Source: Streptacidiphilus neutrinimicus
Lineage (GTDB): Bacteria > Actinomycetota > Actinomycetes > Streptomycetales > Streptomycetaceae
Direction: 5' to 3'
DNA length: 64,000 nt
NCBI RefSeq assembly: GCF_000787815.1
Contig: NZ_BBPO01000006.1
Coordinates: forward strand, 46,278-110,277
Part shown: positions 35,437 to 44,285 of the stretch, in pieces
How the letters are laid out: every line of letters begins with the position of its first letter
Numbering within the stretch: position 1 is the stretch's first letter
Program-made: the position numbers and the translations under genes
The notes under the pieces: model-generated
Databases searched by the model: none
What the model saw: the letters and a program-made list of their open reading frames with translations, nothing else
Told to the model about the DNA's origin: nothing

Positions 35437-36332
35437 CGACGGCTGTCGCCACGCCGGAGATCGGCAGAACGAAGGCGTTCCTGCGGCTTGTGATGATCGA
35501 GCACTCGGTCTTCGCGCTGCCCTTCGCCTACATCGCCGCGCTGACGGCGATGTTCCTGCAGGACGCGCACGTGCACTGGGTCCAGCTGCTGCTGGTGACG
35601 GTGTGCATGGTCGGCCTGCGGACCTTCGCCATGGCCGCGAACCGGATCATCGACCGCGAGATCGACGCGCGGAACCCGCGCACGGCCGGGCGGGAGCTGG
35701 TCACCGGCGCGGTCTCGCTGCGGACCGCGTACACGGGCTCGGCGGTCGCGCTGGTCGTCTTCCTGGCCGCGGCGGCGCTGCTCAACCCGCTCTGCCTGGC
35801 GCTGGCGCCGATCGCGGTGATCCCGATGGTCGTCTACCCGTACGGCAAGCGGTTCACCGACTTCCCGCACGCGATCCTCGGCCTCGCCCAGGCGATGGGC
35901 CCGGTCGGCGCGTGGATCGCGGTCACCGGCACCTGGTCCTGGGAGGCCTGCGTGCTGGGCCTGGCGGTCGGCGTCTGGATCGGCGGCTTCGACCTCATCT
36001 TCGCCTGCCAGGACGTGATGGCGGACCGCGCCGACGGCGTCCGCTCCGTCCCGGCCCGCTTCGGCGTCGCCAAGGCCCTCTACGGCGCCCGCGCCGCCCA
36101 CGTGGTCACCATGCTGCTGCTCGGCTGGTACGCGTGGCTGACGGCGGCCGGCTGGGCGTTCTGGATGGGCCTGGCGGTGGTGAGCGCCGCCTTCGTCTAC
36201 GAGCACTCCATCGTCCGCCCGGGTGACCTGAGCCGTCTGAACCGGGCCTTCTTCCAGGTGAACGGCTTCGTCGGGATCTCGCTGTTCTGCTTCGCCCTGC
36301 TGGACCTGGCGCTGCGCGGACTCACTCTTTAG
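35433..36332 (+). CDS. mqnP: UbiA-family prenyltransferase of menaquinone synthesis (MqnP-like)
   Basis: This 299-aa integral membrane protein has about eight helices and the first Asp-rich prenyl-diphosphate site NRIIDREIDARNPRT, with a second site GFDLIFACQDVMADRADG. It should attach the polyprenyl chain to the naphthoate ring at the membrane. The ATG shares bases with the stop of the UbiD-like gene. A perfect palindrome starts 10 bp after its stop and may also end the operon before the toxin-antitoxin pair. Confidence 0.92.
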   Translation: MTTAVATPEIGRTKAFLRLVMIEHSVFALPFAYIAALTAMFLQDAHVHWVQLLLVTVCMVGLRTFAMAANRIIDREIDARNPRTAGRELVTGAVSLRTAYTGSAVALVVFLAAAALLNPLCLALAPIAVIPMVVYPYGKRFTDFPHAILGLAQAMGPVGAWIAVTGTWSWEACVLGLAVGVWIGGFDLIFACQDVMADRADGVRSVPARFGVAKALYGARAAHVVTMLLLGWYAWLTAAGWAFWMGLAVVSAAFVYEHSIVRPGDLSRLNRAFFQVNGFVGISLFCFALLDLALRGLTL

Positions 36333-36341
36333 AGCCCCTTG

Positions 36342-36374
36342 GCTCCCGATGCTACCGGCGGTAGCATCGGGAGC
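36342..36374 (+). promoter_or_regulatory. 33-bp perfect palindrome touching the antitoxin start
   Basis: The 15-bp arms GCTCCCGATGCTACC (36342-36356) and GGTAGCATCGGGAGC (36360-36374) are exact complements around GGC. The ATG of the antitoxin gene follows with no gap. Ribbon-helix-helix antitoxins usually repress their own operon by binding such repeats, so this is the likely operator. It also covers the ribosome site, and as RNA it would form a strong hairpin that could end the mqnP transcript. Confidence 0.85.
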
Positions 36375-36626
36375 ATGTCCGGTAGCAGGAAGTACTCCGT
36401 CAGCCTTCCCGAAGACCTCGCCGAGACCGTGCGTGAGCGCACCGGGCCGGGTGGGTTCTCGGCCTATCTTGCCGAGGCGCTCGAGCAGAAGCTGGCCATG
36501 GATCGGCTGGCAGAGATCGTGTCCGACTTCGAGGCGGACAACGGTCCGCTGAGCCGCGAGGAGATCGCCGCGGCCGCGGCGGTGCTTCGGCGCGACGGCC
36601 GCGCCGCTGAGGGGGCAGCGGCCTAA
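36375..36626 (+). CDS. Ribbon-helix-helix antitoxin of a PIN toxin pair
   Basis: This 83-aa protein starts with KYSVSLPEDLAETVRERTG and FSAYLAEALEQKLAMDRL, the strand-helix-helix pattern of small RHH DNA-binding antitoxins. The acidic helical tail (FEADNGPLSREEIAAAAAVL) would wrap and block the toxin. The ATG at 36375 directly follows the palindrome; the frame from 36339 would run through it and is rejected. One base separates its stop from the toxin ATG, so both are made from one mRNA. Confidence 0.85.
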   Translation: MSGSRKYSVSLPEDLAETVRERTGPGGFSAYLAEALEQKLAMDRLAEIVSDFEADNGPLSREEIAAAAAVLRRDGRAAEGAAA

Positions 36627-36627
36627 C

Positions 36628-37020
36628 ATGGCGGGAACGCTCCTGCTCGACTCCGAGGGCCTGTCCAAGCTCTACCTGAACGACCGCCTGATCGTGGCGT
36701 ATGTCGCCGCCGCGATGCAGGAAGGCGTCCGCGTGGCCACGACCGTGATGACGGTGTTGGAGGCGGACTCCGAGCGCGTGAATCAGGCGCGGTGTGCCTG
36801 GGTGCTCTCCCGCATCGACGTGGTCGAGGTGACGGTCCCGCTGATGAAGTCGTCCGCAGGCCTGCTGCGGACGCACGGCCTGCGGGGCCGCAAGTACGCC
36901 AGCGACGCCGTCCTCGCGGCGGCGGCACTGGCGGCGAGTAAGCCCGTCACCGTGCTCACCTCTGATCCGGAGGACCTGACGTTGCTCTGTGGGCCCGGAG
37001 TCGAGATCGTCAAGGTCTGA
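36628..37020 (+). CDS. PIN-domain ribonuclease toxin
   Basis: This 130-aa protein has the acidic residues of the PIN fold: an Asp in LLLDSEGLSKL, a Glu in MTVLEADSERV, an Asp in KYASDAVLAAAAL and an Asp in VLTSDPEDLTLL. PIN toxins of the VapC type cut tRNA or other RNA in the cytoplasm. The antitoxin gene lies 1 bp upstream. The pair sits inside a series of menaquinone genes (between the UbiA-like and UbiX genes), which suggests a later insertion. I see no direct repeats marking the ends. Confidence 0.87.
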   Translation: MAGTLLLDSEGLSKLYLNDRLIVAYVAAAMQEGVRVATTVMTVLEADSERVNQARCAWVLSRIDVVEVTVPLMKSSAGLLRTHGLRGRKYASDAVLAAAALAASKPVTVLTSDPEDLTLLCGPGVEIVKV

Positions 37021-37041
37021 GGCGGCGCTAGGGTCGATGGC

Positions 37042-37698
37042 GTGAAGCGTGAACCGTGGGTCGTTGGGGTGACGGGGGCGTCCGGGACGCCGTATGCGGC
37101 TGCGGTCGTGCGGGGGCTGCTCGGGGCCGGGGAGGCCGTGGACGTGGTGGTCAGCCGCGCGGCGCGGCTGACGTTGATCGACGAGACGGGGATCCCGTTC
37201 CGCGACGGGCACTGGCGCGAGGACCTGCGGGAGTGGCTGGAGCGGCCGCTGGACCGGGGCAAGCCGGAGCCGTTCGAGCTGGACGACGTGCGGTACTGGA
37301 CGGCCGGAGACTTCGCCGCCGGCCCGTCCAGCGGGTCGTACCCTGCCAAAGGGATGATCGTGGTGCCGTGCAGCGCGGCGGCCGTCGCGGGGATCGCGAT
37401 CGGCCTGAGCAAGGACCTGCTGCAACGGGCCGCGAGCGTCACGCTCAAGGAGCGCCGTCGGCTCGTGCTGTGCGTCAGGGAGACCCCGCTCAGCGGGGTG
37501 ACCCTGCGTCAACTTGCCGACCTGGACCAGCAGGGCGCGATCGTGATCCCGGCCTCGCCGGGCTTCTACGCGGGCTCGGCCAGTGTCCAGCAGCTCGTGG
37601 ATTTCGTCGCCGGACGCGTGCTCGACGCGGTCGGGGTCGAGCACCGGCTGTACCTCCGCTGGGCGGGTGAACTGGGCGGTGGCGCCACCTCGACGTGA
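37042..37698 (+). CDS. ubiX: UbiX-family flavin prenyltransferase
   Basis: This 218-aa protein has the UbiX features: VVGVTGASGTPYAAAVVRGL binding FMN, VVVSRAARLTL, MIVVPCSAAAVAGIAIGLSK, and RRLVLCVRETPLSGVTLRQL. It makes prenylated FMN, the cofactor for UbiD-type decarboxylases, so it should serve the UbiD-like gene 1.6 kb upstream. The start is GTG, 21 bp after the toxin stop. Confidence 0.92.
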   Translation: MKREPWVVGVTGASGTPYAAAVVRGLLGAGEAVDVVVSRAARLTLIDETGIPFRDGHWREDLREWLERPLDRGKPEPFELDDVRYWTAGDFAAGPSSGSYPAKGMIVVPCSAAAVAGIAIGLSKDLLQRAASVTLKERRRLVLCVRETPLSGVTLRQLADLDQQGAIVIPASPGFYAGSASVQQLVDFVAGRVLDAVGVEHRLYLRWAGELGGGATST

Positions 37699-37816
37699 TG
37701 GAGGTCACCTCGTCGGAGTATCTTCTTTGCGAACCGGGGGCCGCATGGGCCTGGAGTTTTTGATTCCGGATACTGTCGGCAGGTTCCCCAACGATTGGAA
37801 GGCCAGGTTTTCGACC

Positions 37817-38296
37817 ATGGACGCGGTGGACAGGCAGCTCATCCAGGCGCTGCGCGAGAACGGGCGCGCCTCCTACGCCGAGCTGGGACGGCTCGTCGGC
37901 CTGTCGGGCCCCAGTGTCACCGACCGGATCAACCGCCTCGAACAGGCGGGCGTCATCACCGGCTACCGCGCCACGGTGAACCCGGCCTCGCTGGGCCTGG
38001 GCGTCACCGCCCTGATCGGTCTGCAGCTGACCGACGCCGCGGACCACGAGGACGTGGCCGGGCGCCTGCGTGACCTGCCCGACGTCGAGGACTGCTGGTT
38101 CATCGCGGGCGACGACTCCTACATGCTCAAGGTCCGCGTTCCCAACGTGGACGGCCTGGAGTCGATCGTGAAGCGCCTCTCCGGCACCAAGGGCGTGGCC
38201 CGCACCCGCACCACCGTCGTGCTCTCCACCAAGTGGGAGAACCGGGCGGTCGAACTGCCCGACACCGAGTTCACGGACGCCACACGGAAGGCGTGA
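37817..38296 (+). CDS. Lrp/AsnC-family transcriptional regulator
   Basis: This 159-aa protein starts with the HTH DRQLIQALRENGRASYAELG and GLSGPSVTDRINRLEQAGVI, followed by a ligand-binding RAM domain (GVTALIGLQLTDAA, then DDSYMLKVRVPNVDGLES). Such regulators sense amino acids. The ATG at 37817 is the usual start of this family; a longer frame from 37745 has little support. It lies 7 bp before the threonine dehydratase gene, which it may control. Confidence 0.92.
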   Translation: MDAVDRQLIQALRENGRASYAELGRLVGLSGPSVTDRINRLEQAGVITGYRATVNPASLGLGVTALIGLQLTDAADHEDVAGRLRDLPDVEDCWFIAGDDSYMLKVRVPNVDGLESIVKRLSGTKGVARTRTTVVLSTKWENRAVELPDTEFTDATRKA

Positions 38297-38303
38297 TCCG
38301 CAC

Positions 38304-39326
38304 ATGGCCCTGGTGACACTGGACGAACTGCGCGAGGCCCAGCGACGGATCGCCGGGGTCGCGGTGCGCACCCCGCTGATGCCCTGCCCGTGGGCGGACC
38401 AGTCAGAGGGTGCGCTGCGAAGCAGTTCGGACAAGGGTGGTGGCGGGCGACGGGCGGGCCGGAGCCTGCATCTGAAGCCGGAGAACCTCCAGCCCACCGG
38501 CGCGTTCAAGATCCGCGGCGCGTACAACCGCCTGGCGGCGCTGACGGCCGAGGAGCGGGCGCGCGGCGTGGTCGCCCAGTCCAGCGGCAACCACGCCCAG
38601 GCCGTGGCCTACGCCGCCCGCGAGCTCGGCATCAAGGCCGTCATCGTCATGCCGGACACCTCGCCCGAGGTGAAGATCGAGAACACCCGCTCCTACGGGG
38701 CCGAGGTGATCCTGGTGGACATGACGCAGCGGGACGACCTCCCGCGGGAGCTGGTGGAGCGTCACGGCTACGTCTGGGTGCCGCCGTACGACGACCCGTA
38801 CATCATCGCGGGCCAGGGGACGACCGGGCTGGAGATCTCCGACGACGCCGCGGCGCTCGACCTCGACCTGCAGACGGTCCTGGTCCCGGTCAGCGGCGGC
38901 GGCCTGATCAGCGGCGTCGCGACGGCGCTGAAGCTCACCATGCCCGGCGTGCGGATCATCGGCGTCGAGCCGGCGCTCGCCGGGGACGCGGCGGAAAGCT
39001 TCCGCGCCGGGGAGCGGCGCGCCTGGGCCCATGCGGACACCTACCGCACGATCGCCGACGGCCTGCGCACGACGTCACTGGGCGAGCTCCCCTGGGAGCA
39101 CGTGCAGGCGTACGTGGACGACATCGTCACGGTCTCGGAGGAGGAGATCGCCGAGGCGGTGGCCGTCCTGGCCCGACGCGGCCGGCTGGTCGCCGAGCCC
39201 TCGGGCGCGGTGGCGACGGCGGCCTACCTCTTCCACGGCGAGGAGCTGCCGGGCAGCCGCTTCGCCGCGGTGGTGAGCGGCGGAAACGTGGAGCCGGCGC
39301 TGCTGGCGCGGATCCTCGCCGTCTGA
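38304..39326 (+). CDS. Threonine/serine dehydratase (threonine ammonia-lyase)
   Basis: This 340-aa fold-type II PLP enzyme has the PLP lysine in [12 protein letters not shown], the phosphate loop [12 protein letters not shown], and [14 protein letters not shown]. It removes water and ammonia from threonine or serine. It has no C-terminal ACT domain, so it is the catabolic type. Unlike its relatives it carries an insert of about 18 residues rich in Ser, Gly and Arg (from [15 protein letters not shown]) before the PLP-lysine region. It is co-directional with the Lrp gene 7 bp upstream. Confidence 0.9.
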   Translation: MALVTLDELREAQRRIAGVAVRTPLMPCPWADQSEGALRSSSDKGGGGRRAGRSLHLKPENLQPTGAFKIRGAYNRLAALTAEERARGVVAQSSGNHAQAVAYAARELGIKAVIVMPDTSPEVKIENTRSYGAEVILVDMTQRDDLPRELVERHGYVWVPPYDDPYIIAGQGTTGLEISDDAAALDLDLQTVLVPVSGGGLISGVATALKLTMPGVRIIGVEPALAGDAAESFRAGERRAWAHADTYRTIADGLRTTSLGELPWEHVQAYVDDIVTVSEEEIAEAVAVLARRGRLVAEPSGAVATAAYLFHGEELPGSRFAAVVSGGNVEPALLARILAV

Positions 39327-39425
39327 CCGGAACCCCACGCCCCGGAGGGGGCCTGCAACTGACGCACCGCTCGGGGGCGTAGGCTCGTACGGATTGTTCA
39401 ACGCGCTGATGGAGGCGGGACTCGG

Positions 39426-40589
39426 ATGGACGCAGGGCTGAAGCGCGAGCTGGAGGCGAAGGTCTACGCCGGGGAGCGGCTCACCCGCGAGGACGGGATC
39501 GCCCTCTACGAGACCGACGACCTGGCCTGGCTCGGTGGGCTGGCCCACCACGTGCGGACCCGGAAGAACGGCGACGTCGTCCACTTCAACGTCAACCGTC
39601 ACCTGAACATGACCAACGTCTGCACCGCGTCCTGTGCGTACTGCTCGTTCCAGCGCAAGCCGGGCGAGAAGGACGCCTACACGATGCGCATCGAGGAAGC
39701 GGTCAAGCTCGCCAAGGCGATGGAGAACGACCAGCTGACCGAGCTGCACATCGTCAACGGCCTGCACCCGACGCTGCCCTGGCGGTACTACCCGCGTTCG
39801 CTGCGCGCCCTCAAGGAGGCGCTGCCGAACGTCGCACTGAAGGCGTTCACCGCCACCGAGATCCACCACTTCGAGAAGATCTCCGGCCTCTCGGCCGACG
39901 AGATCCTCGACGAGCTGATCGACGCCGGCCTGGAGTCGTTGACCGGCGGAGGCGCCGAGATCTTCGACTGGGAGGTGCGCCAGCACATCGTCGACCACGA
40001 CACCCACTGGGAGGACTGGTCGCGGATCCACCGCCTGGCGCACAGCAAGGGCCTCAAGACGCCCTCCACCATGCTCTACGGCCACGTCGAGGAGCCGCGC
40101 CACCGGGTGGACCACGTGCTGCGGCTGCGCGAGCTGCAGGACGAGACCGGCGGCTTCCAGGTCTTCATCCCGCTGCGCTACCAGCACGACTTCCACGACT
40201 CGCGCGACGGCAAGATCCGCAACACGCTGCAGGCGCGGACCACCATGGCCACCGGCGCGGACATGATCCGCACCTTCGCCGTCTCCCGGCTGCTCTTCGA
40301 CAACGTCCCGCACGTCAAGGTCTTCTGGGTGATGCACGGCCTGGCCGGGGCCCAGCTGATGCTGAACCACGGCGCGGACGACATGGACGGCTCGGTCGTC
40401 GAGTACAAGATCACCCACGACGCGGACGGCTTCGGCACGCCGAACAAGCTGACCCGGGACGACCTGCTGGACCTGATCCGCGACGCGGGCTTCCGCCCGG
40501 TCGAGCGGAACACCCGCTACGAGATCATCCGCGAGTACCCGGGCCCGGACGCGTCCCGCCGGGAGGCGCCGCAGCCGATGCGCTTCTGA
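39426..40589 (+). CDS. mqnE: Aminofutalosine synthase MqnE
   Basis: This 387-aa radical SAM enzyme has the cluster motif CTASCAYCSF (CxxxCxxC) and the MqnE marks NVNRHLNMTNVC, ELHIVNGLHPTLPWRYY, TATEIHHFEKISGLS and GGGAEIFDWEVRQHI. It joins the adenosyl radical to 3-[(1-carboxyvinyl)oxy]benzoate to give aminofutalosine, the first committed reaction shared by this route. The ATG has GGAGGCGGG upstream. It stands alone, after the threonine dehydratase gene. Confidence 0.95.
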   Translation: MDAGLKRELEAKVYAGERLTREDGIALYETDDLAWLGGLAHHVRTRKNGDVVHFNVNRHLNMTNVCTASCAYCSFQRKPGEKDAYTMRIEEAVKLAKAMENDQLTELHIVNGLHPTLPWRYYPRSLRALKEALPNVALKAFTATEIHHFEKISGLSADEILDELIDAGLESLTGGGAEIFDWEVRQHIVDHDTHWEDWSRIHRLAHSKGLKTPSTMLYGHVEEPRHRVDHVLRLRELQDETGGFQVFIPLRYQHDFHDSRDGKIRNTLQARTTMATGADMIRTFAVSRLLFDNVPHVKVFWVMHGLAGAQLMLNHGADDMDGSVVEYKITHDADGFGTPNKLTRDDLLDLIRDAGFRPVERNTRYEIIREYPGPDASRREAPQPMRF

Positions 40590-40702
40590 GGTACGGCTCC
40601 GAGGGTCGTCCACAGCCCTGTGAAGATCGCCGCGGGCGGCGTGCTTCACTTGTTGGGTATTGCCCTCCCGTAGGGACCCCGTAGGGAAAGAGAATCCGTG
40701 CC

Positions 40703-41038
40703 GTGAGCACCAAGTCGCACGCCACCCTCCGCTACAGCGCGATGCGGGCCAGCATCTTCCTCGCCTGCTTCCTGATCGCCCTCGTGCTCGCGCACGTCGG
40801 CGTGCTGCCGGTGACGGCCGGCGCCTCCGGGGTCTTCCTGCTGCTGCTCATCGCGGGTCTGGTCTCCGCGCCGATCAGCTTCGTCGTGCTGAGCCGTCAG
40901 CGCGACGCGATGTCGGAGCAGATCACCGGCGGCATCGAGCGCCGCAAGGCGGACAAGCGGAGCATGGGCGCCCGCATCGCCGCGCAGAACGCCGCCGAGG
41001 ACGCGCTGGACGACGCGGTCCGCGCCGAGCAGAAGTAA
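40703..41038 (+). CDS. DUF4229-family membrane protein
   Basis: This 111-aa protein has two helices (SIFLACFLIALVLAHVGVLP, then GVFLLLLIAGLVSAPISFVV) and a charged C-terminus (RRKADKRSMGARIAAQNAAE). That is the DUF4229 arrangement, of unknown function. The start is GTG at 40703. It is followed by the LacI gene after 35 bp on the same strand. Confidence 0.87.
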   Translation: MSTKSHATLRYSAMRASIFLACFLIALVLAHVGVLPVTAGASGVFLLLLIAGLVSAPISFVVLSRQRDAMSEQITGGIERRKADKRSMGARIAAQNAAEDALDDAVRAEQK

Positions 41039-41073
41039 CCCCGGCCTCTCTTGGACCAGGCCGGGCGGTGCGG

Positions 41074-42141
41074 GTGAGCAGGCGTCCGACCGGGCGTGAC
41101 GTCGCCGAGCGCGCCGGGGTGTCCCAGGCCACCGTCTCGCTGGTCTTCTCCGGCTCCGGGACGGGCTCGGGCGCGGCCGCGCACCGGGTCTCCGAGGCCA
41201 CGCGCGAGCGGGTGCTCGCCGCCGCCGCCGAGCTCGGCTACGCGCCGCAGGCGGCCGGGCGCCAGCTGCGGCTCGGCCGCACCGGTCTGCTGCTGCTCGC
41301 GGTGCCGAACATCCTCGGCCCGTTCTTCGCCCGGGTGGTCGCGGGCGCGCAGACGGAGGCCGCGCAGGTCGGGTCCGCCGGGGCCGGCGATGGCGGCCTG
41401 TCCGTCGTCGTCTCCTCGGCCTGGGACCACGCCGCGCTGGCCCGCGCCGCCCGCGGCGGCCAGTACGACGGCCTGCTGATCTGCTCGCCCGACGACAGCC
41501 AGCTCGGCGGCGACCTCCCCGACGACGTCCCGGTCGTCTTCCTCGACGCCGACCCGGCCCTCAGCGCCGGTCACCCGCGCCGCCGCACCCAGGAGCTGGA
41601 CGTCGGCACCGGCATGGCCGCCGCCGTGACGCACCTGCGCGCGCTCGGACACGAGCGGCTGGGACACCTGCGCTCGATTGAGTCGGCGCACACCTTCCGA
41701 GCTCGCCAGGCGGGCTTCGAGACCGCCGCGGCGGGCGCGCGCGTCGTCGAGGTCGGCGTCTCGGTGAACGGCGGCCTGGACGCCGCCCGGGCCGCCGCGC
41801 GGCTGCTGCTGGCCGACGCGCAGGACCGCCCTCGCGCCGTCGTCTGCGACGACGACGTGGTCGCCGCGGGCGTCTACCACGTCGCCGCCGAGTTGGGTCT
41901 GCGCATCCCCGAGGACCTGTCGGTCGTCGGCATCGACAACATCGTCGCCGCGCCGCTCTTCTCACCCGCGCTCACCACCGTCGACCTGCCCGGCGAGCGC
42001 CTCGGCGCGGCGGGCGTGAGACTGCTCACCGCGCTCACCGCCCCCGCCGGGCCGGGAGCACGCTCGGGCGCGGGCGTGCGGCCGCCGGAGCCCGACCCGC
42101 TGCCGACGCATCTCGTCGTGCGCGGGTCCACCGGACGCTGA
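41074..42141 (+). CDS. LacI-family transcriptional regulator
   Basis: This 355-aa protein starts with the LacI HTH (GRDVAERAGVSQATVSLVFS) and hinge (YAPQAAGRQLRLGRT), followed by a sugar-binding periplasmic-type core (VPNILGPFFARVVAG, then VVGIDNIVAAPLFSPALTTV). It should repress a sugar-use gene and be released by a sugar, but no transport genes are nearby. The start is GTG at 41074; a GTG at 41068 is also possible. Confidence 0.9.
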   Translation: MSRRPTGRDVAERAGVSQATVSLVFSGSGTGSGAAAHRVSEATRERVLAAAAELGYAPQAAGRQLRLGRTGLLLLAVPNILGPFFARVVAGAQTEAAQVGSAGAGDGGLSVVVSSAWDHAALARAARGGQYDGLLICSPDDSQLGGDLPDDVPVVFLDADPALSAGHPRRRTQELDVGTGMAAAVTHLRALGHERLGHLRSIESAHTFRARQAGFETAAAGARVVEVGVSVNGGLDAARAAARLLLADAQDRPRAVVCDDDVVAAGVYHVAAELGLRIPEDLSVVGIDNIVAAPLFSPALTTVDLPGERLGAAGVRLLTALTAPAGPGARSGAGVRPPEPDPLPTHLVVRGSTGR

Positions 42142-42182
42142 CCCGGGGCGGACGGGGGACGGGCGGGGGATAGGCTGAACGT

Positions 42183-42269
42183 GTGGATCCCAAGACCAGA
42201 ACGCGCATCGTCACCGGTGCCTTGGTGCTGCTCCTGATCGCCGTGGTGATCGGCGCGGCCCTGCGCTAG
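42183..42269 (+). CDS. 28-residue single-helix membrane protein
   Basis: A GTG at 42183 starts a 28-residue frame ending in TAG at 42267-42269. The peptide has a basic N-terminus (MDPKTRTRI) followed by a hydrophobic helix (VTGALVLLLIAVVIGAAL) and ends in R. GGGGATAGG lies 7 nt upstream as a ribosome site. Short positively charged one-helix proteins of this type are real in streptomycetes, but I cannot show conservation here. It follows the LacI gene by 41 bp on the same strand. Confidence 0.6.
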   Translation: MDPKTRTRIVTGALVLLLIAVVIGAALR

Positions 42270-42376
42270 CCATGTGGGTGATAACCGTTCGGATCTCTCG
42301 CGTTGCCGAGGGTGACGAGCGGGGCGAAGTTTGAGCGTGTCCGACCAACCCCTTTTGAGTTAGGGAAGTCACGCTC

Positions 42377-42949
42377 ATGCATGTCAGTCGCGTCCACTCC
42401 GTGATCGCCGGTGCCACGCTCGCCGCCGTCCTGGCGGGCAGCTCGCTCGTGGCGACAGCGGAAGCCGCACCCAAGCCCGCCGACAGCTCGACCCAGCACG
42501 TGGCCCAGCCCGGCGCCGTGCTGCCTGCGGCCGACCCCTCCACCGTGCTGACGGTGCTCGGCAACCTCGGCGCCGTGCAGAACGCCATCGCTCAGCTCAC
42601 CGCGCTGGCCCAGGCCAAGCCGGCACCCAGTGCCGCCGAGGTCCAGGCTGCGGCGGCCAAGGTCACCGCGGCCATCACCGACCTGCAGAAGTCCATTCCC
42701 ACGAAGGTGCCGGTGGTCGGCCGCGACACCCCCGCTGCGGCGCCGACGGACGCGATCGGCGACGCGCTGACGAAGCTTCAGGGCGACGTCACCAGCCTGG
42801 TGTCCGCGCTGACGGCGGTGCCGGCGGATCTGACCAAGGTCACGGCGGCGCTGACGGCGATCGTCGCCGACCTGCTGGCCGTGGTCACCCAGACCGTCGC
42901 GAGCCTCGGGCTGAGCCTGCCCGTGCCGCTGCCGGTGACGCAGCACTGA
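42377..42949 (+). CDS. Exported Ala/Thr/Leu-rich helical protein of unknown function
   Basis: This 190-aa protein starts with a Sec signal (VIAGATLAAVLAGSSLVATAE, likely cut after AEA). The mature part is made of amphipathic helical segments rich in Ala, Thr and Val, with no cysteine (AVQNAIAQLTALAQAK, VTAAITDLQKSI and VTAALTAIVADLLAVV). It resembles small secreted helical proteins but no named family. The start is an ATG with a purine-rich stretch (agttagggaag) upstream. A strong terminator follows. Confidence 0.72.
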   Translation: MHVSRVHSVIAGATLAAVLAGSSLVATAEAAPKPADSSTQHVAQPGAVLPAADPSTVLTVLGNLGAVQNAIAQLTALAQAKPAPSAAEVQAAAAKVTAAITDLQKSIPTKVPVVGRDTPAAAPTDAIGDALTKLQGDVTSLVSALTAVPADLTKVTAALTAIVADLLAVVTQTVASLGLSLPVPLPVTQH

Positions 42950-42957
42950 TCCGGTGA

Positions 42958-42999
42958 ACGCGCGAAGGGGCGGGCCTGGCGGCCCGCCCCTTCGCGCGT
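42958..42999. terminator. Bidirectional terminator between the exported protein and serC
   Basis: A 19-bp perfect stem (42958-42976 with 42981-42999) around a TGGC loop is the strongest hairpin in the window. It lies 8 bp after the stop of the exported-protein gene and 15 bp before the convergent serC stop, so it can end both transcripts. Confidence 0.88.
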
Positions 43000-43014
43000 G
43001 TCGTGCGCGTCCGG

Positions 43015-44205
<1,191 letters not shown>

Positions 44206-44208
44206 TCA

Positions 44209-44247
44209 GGGGCGCAGGGAACCGAAGGGAACAGTTCCTCGCGCCCC
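44209..44247 (-). terminator. Hairpin after the citrate synthase gene
   Basis: GGGGCGC (44209-44215) pairs with GCGCCCC (44241-44247), with an inner GGGAAC/GTTCC pairing broken by a small mismatch. It lies 39 bp beyond the minus-strand stop of the citrate synthase gene. The arms resemble the ends of the intergenic repeat family (GGGGCGCGGGG), so this may be a related short element. Confidence 0.6.
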
Positions 44248-44285
44248 CGTGGACGGGGGGTGAACCCCGGGTGGGTACGGGTCCG

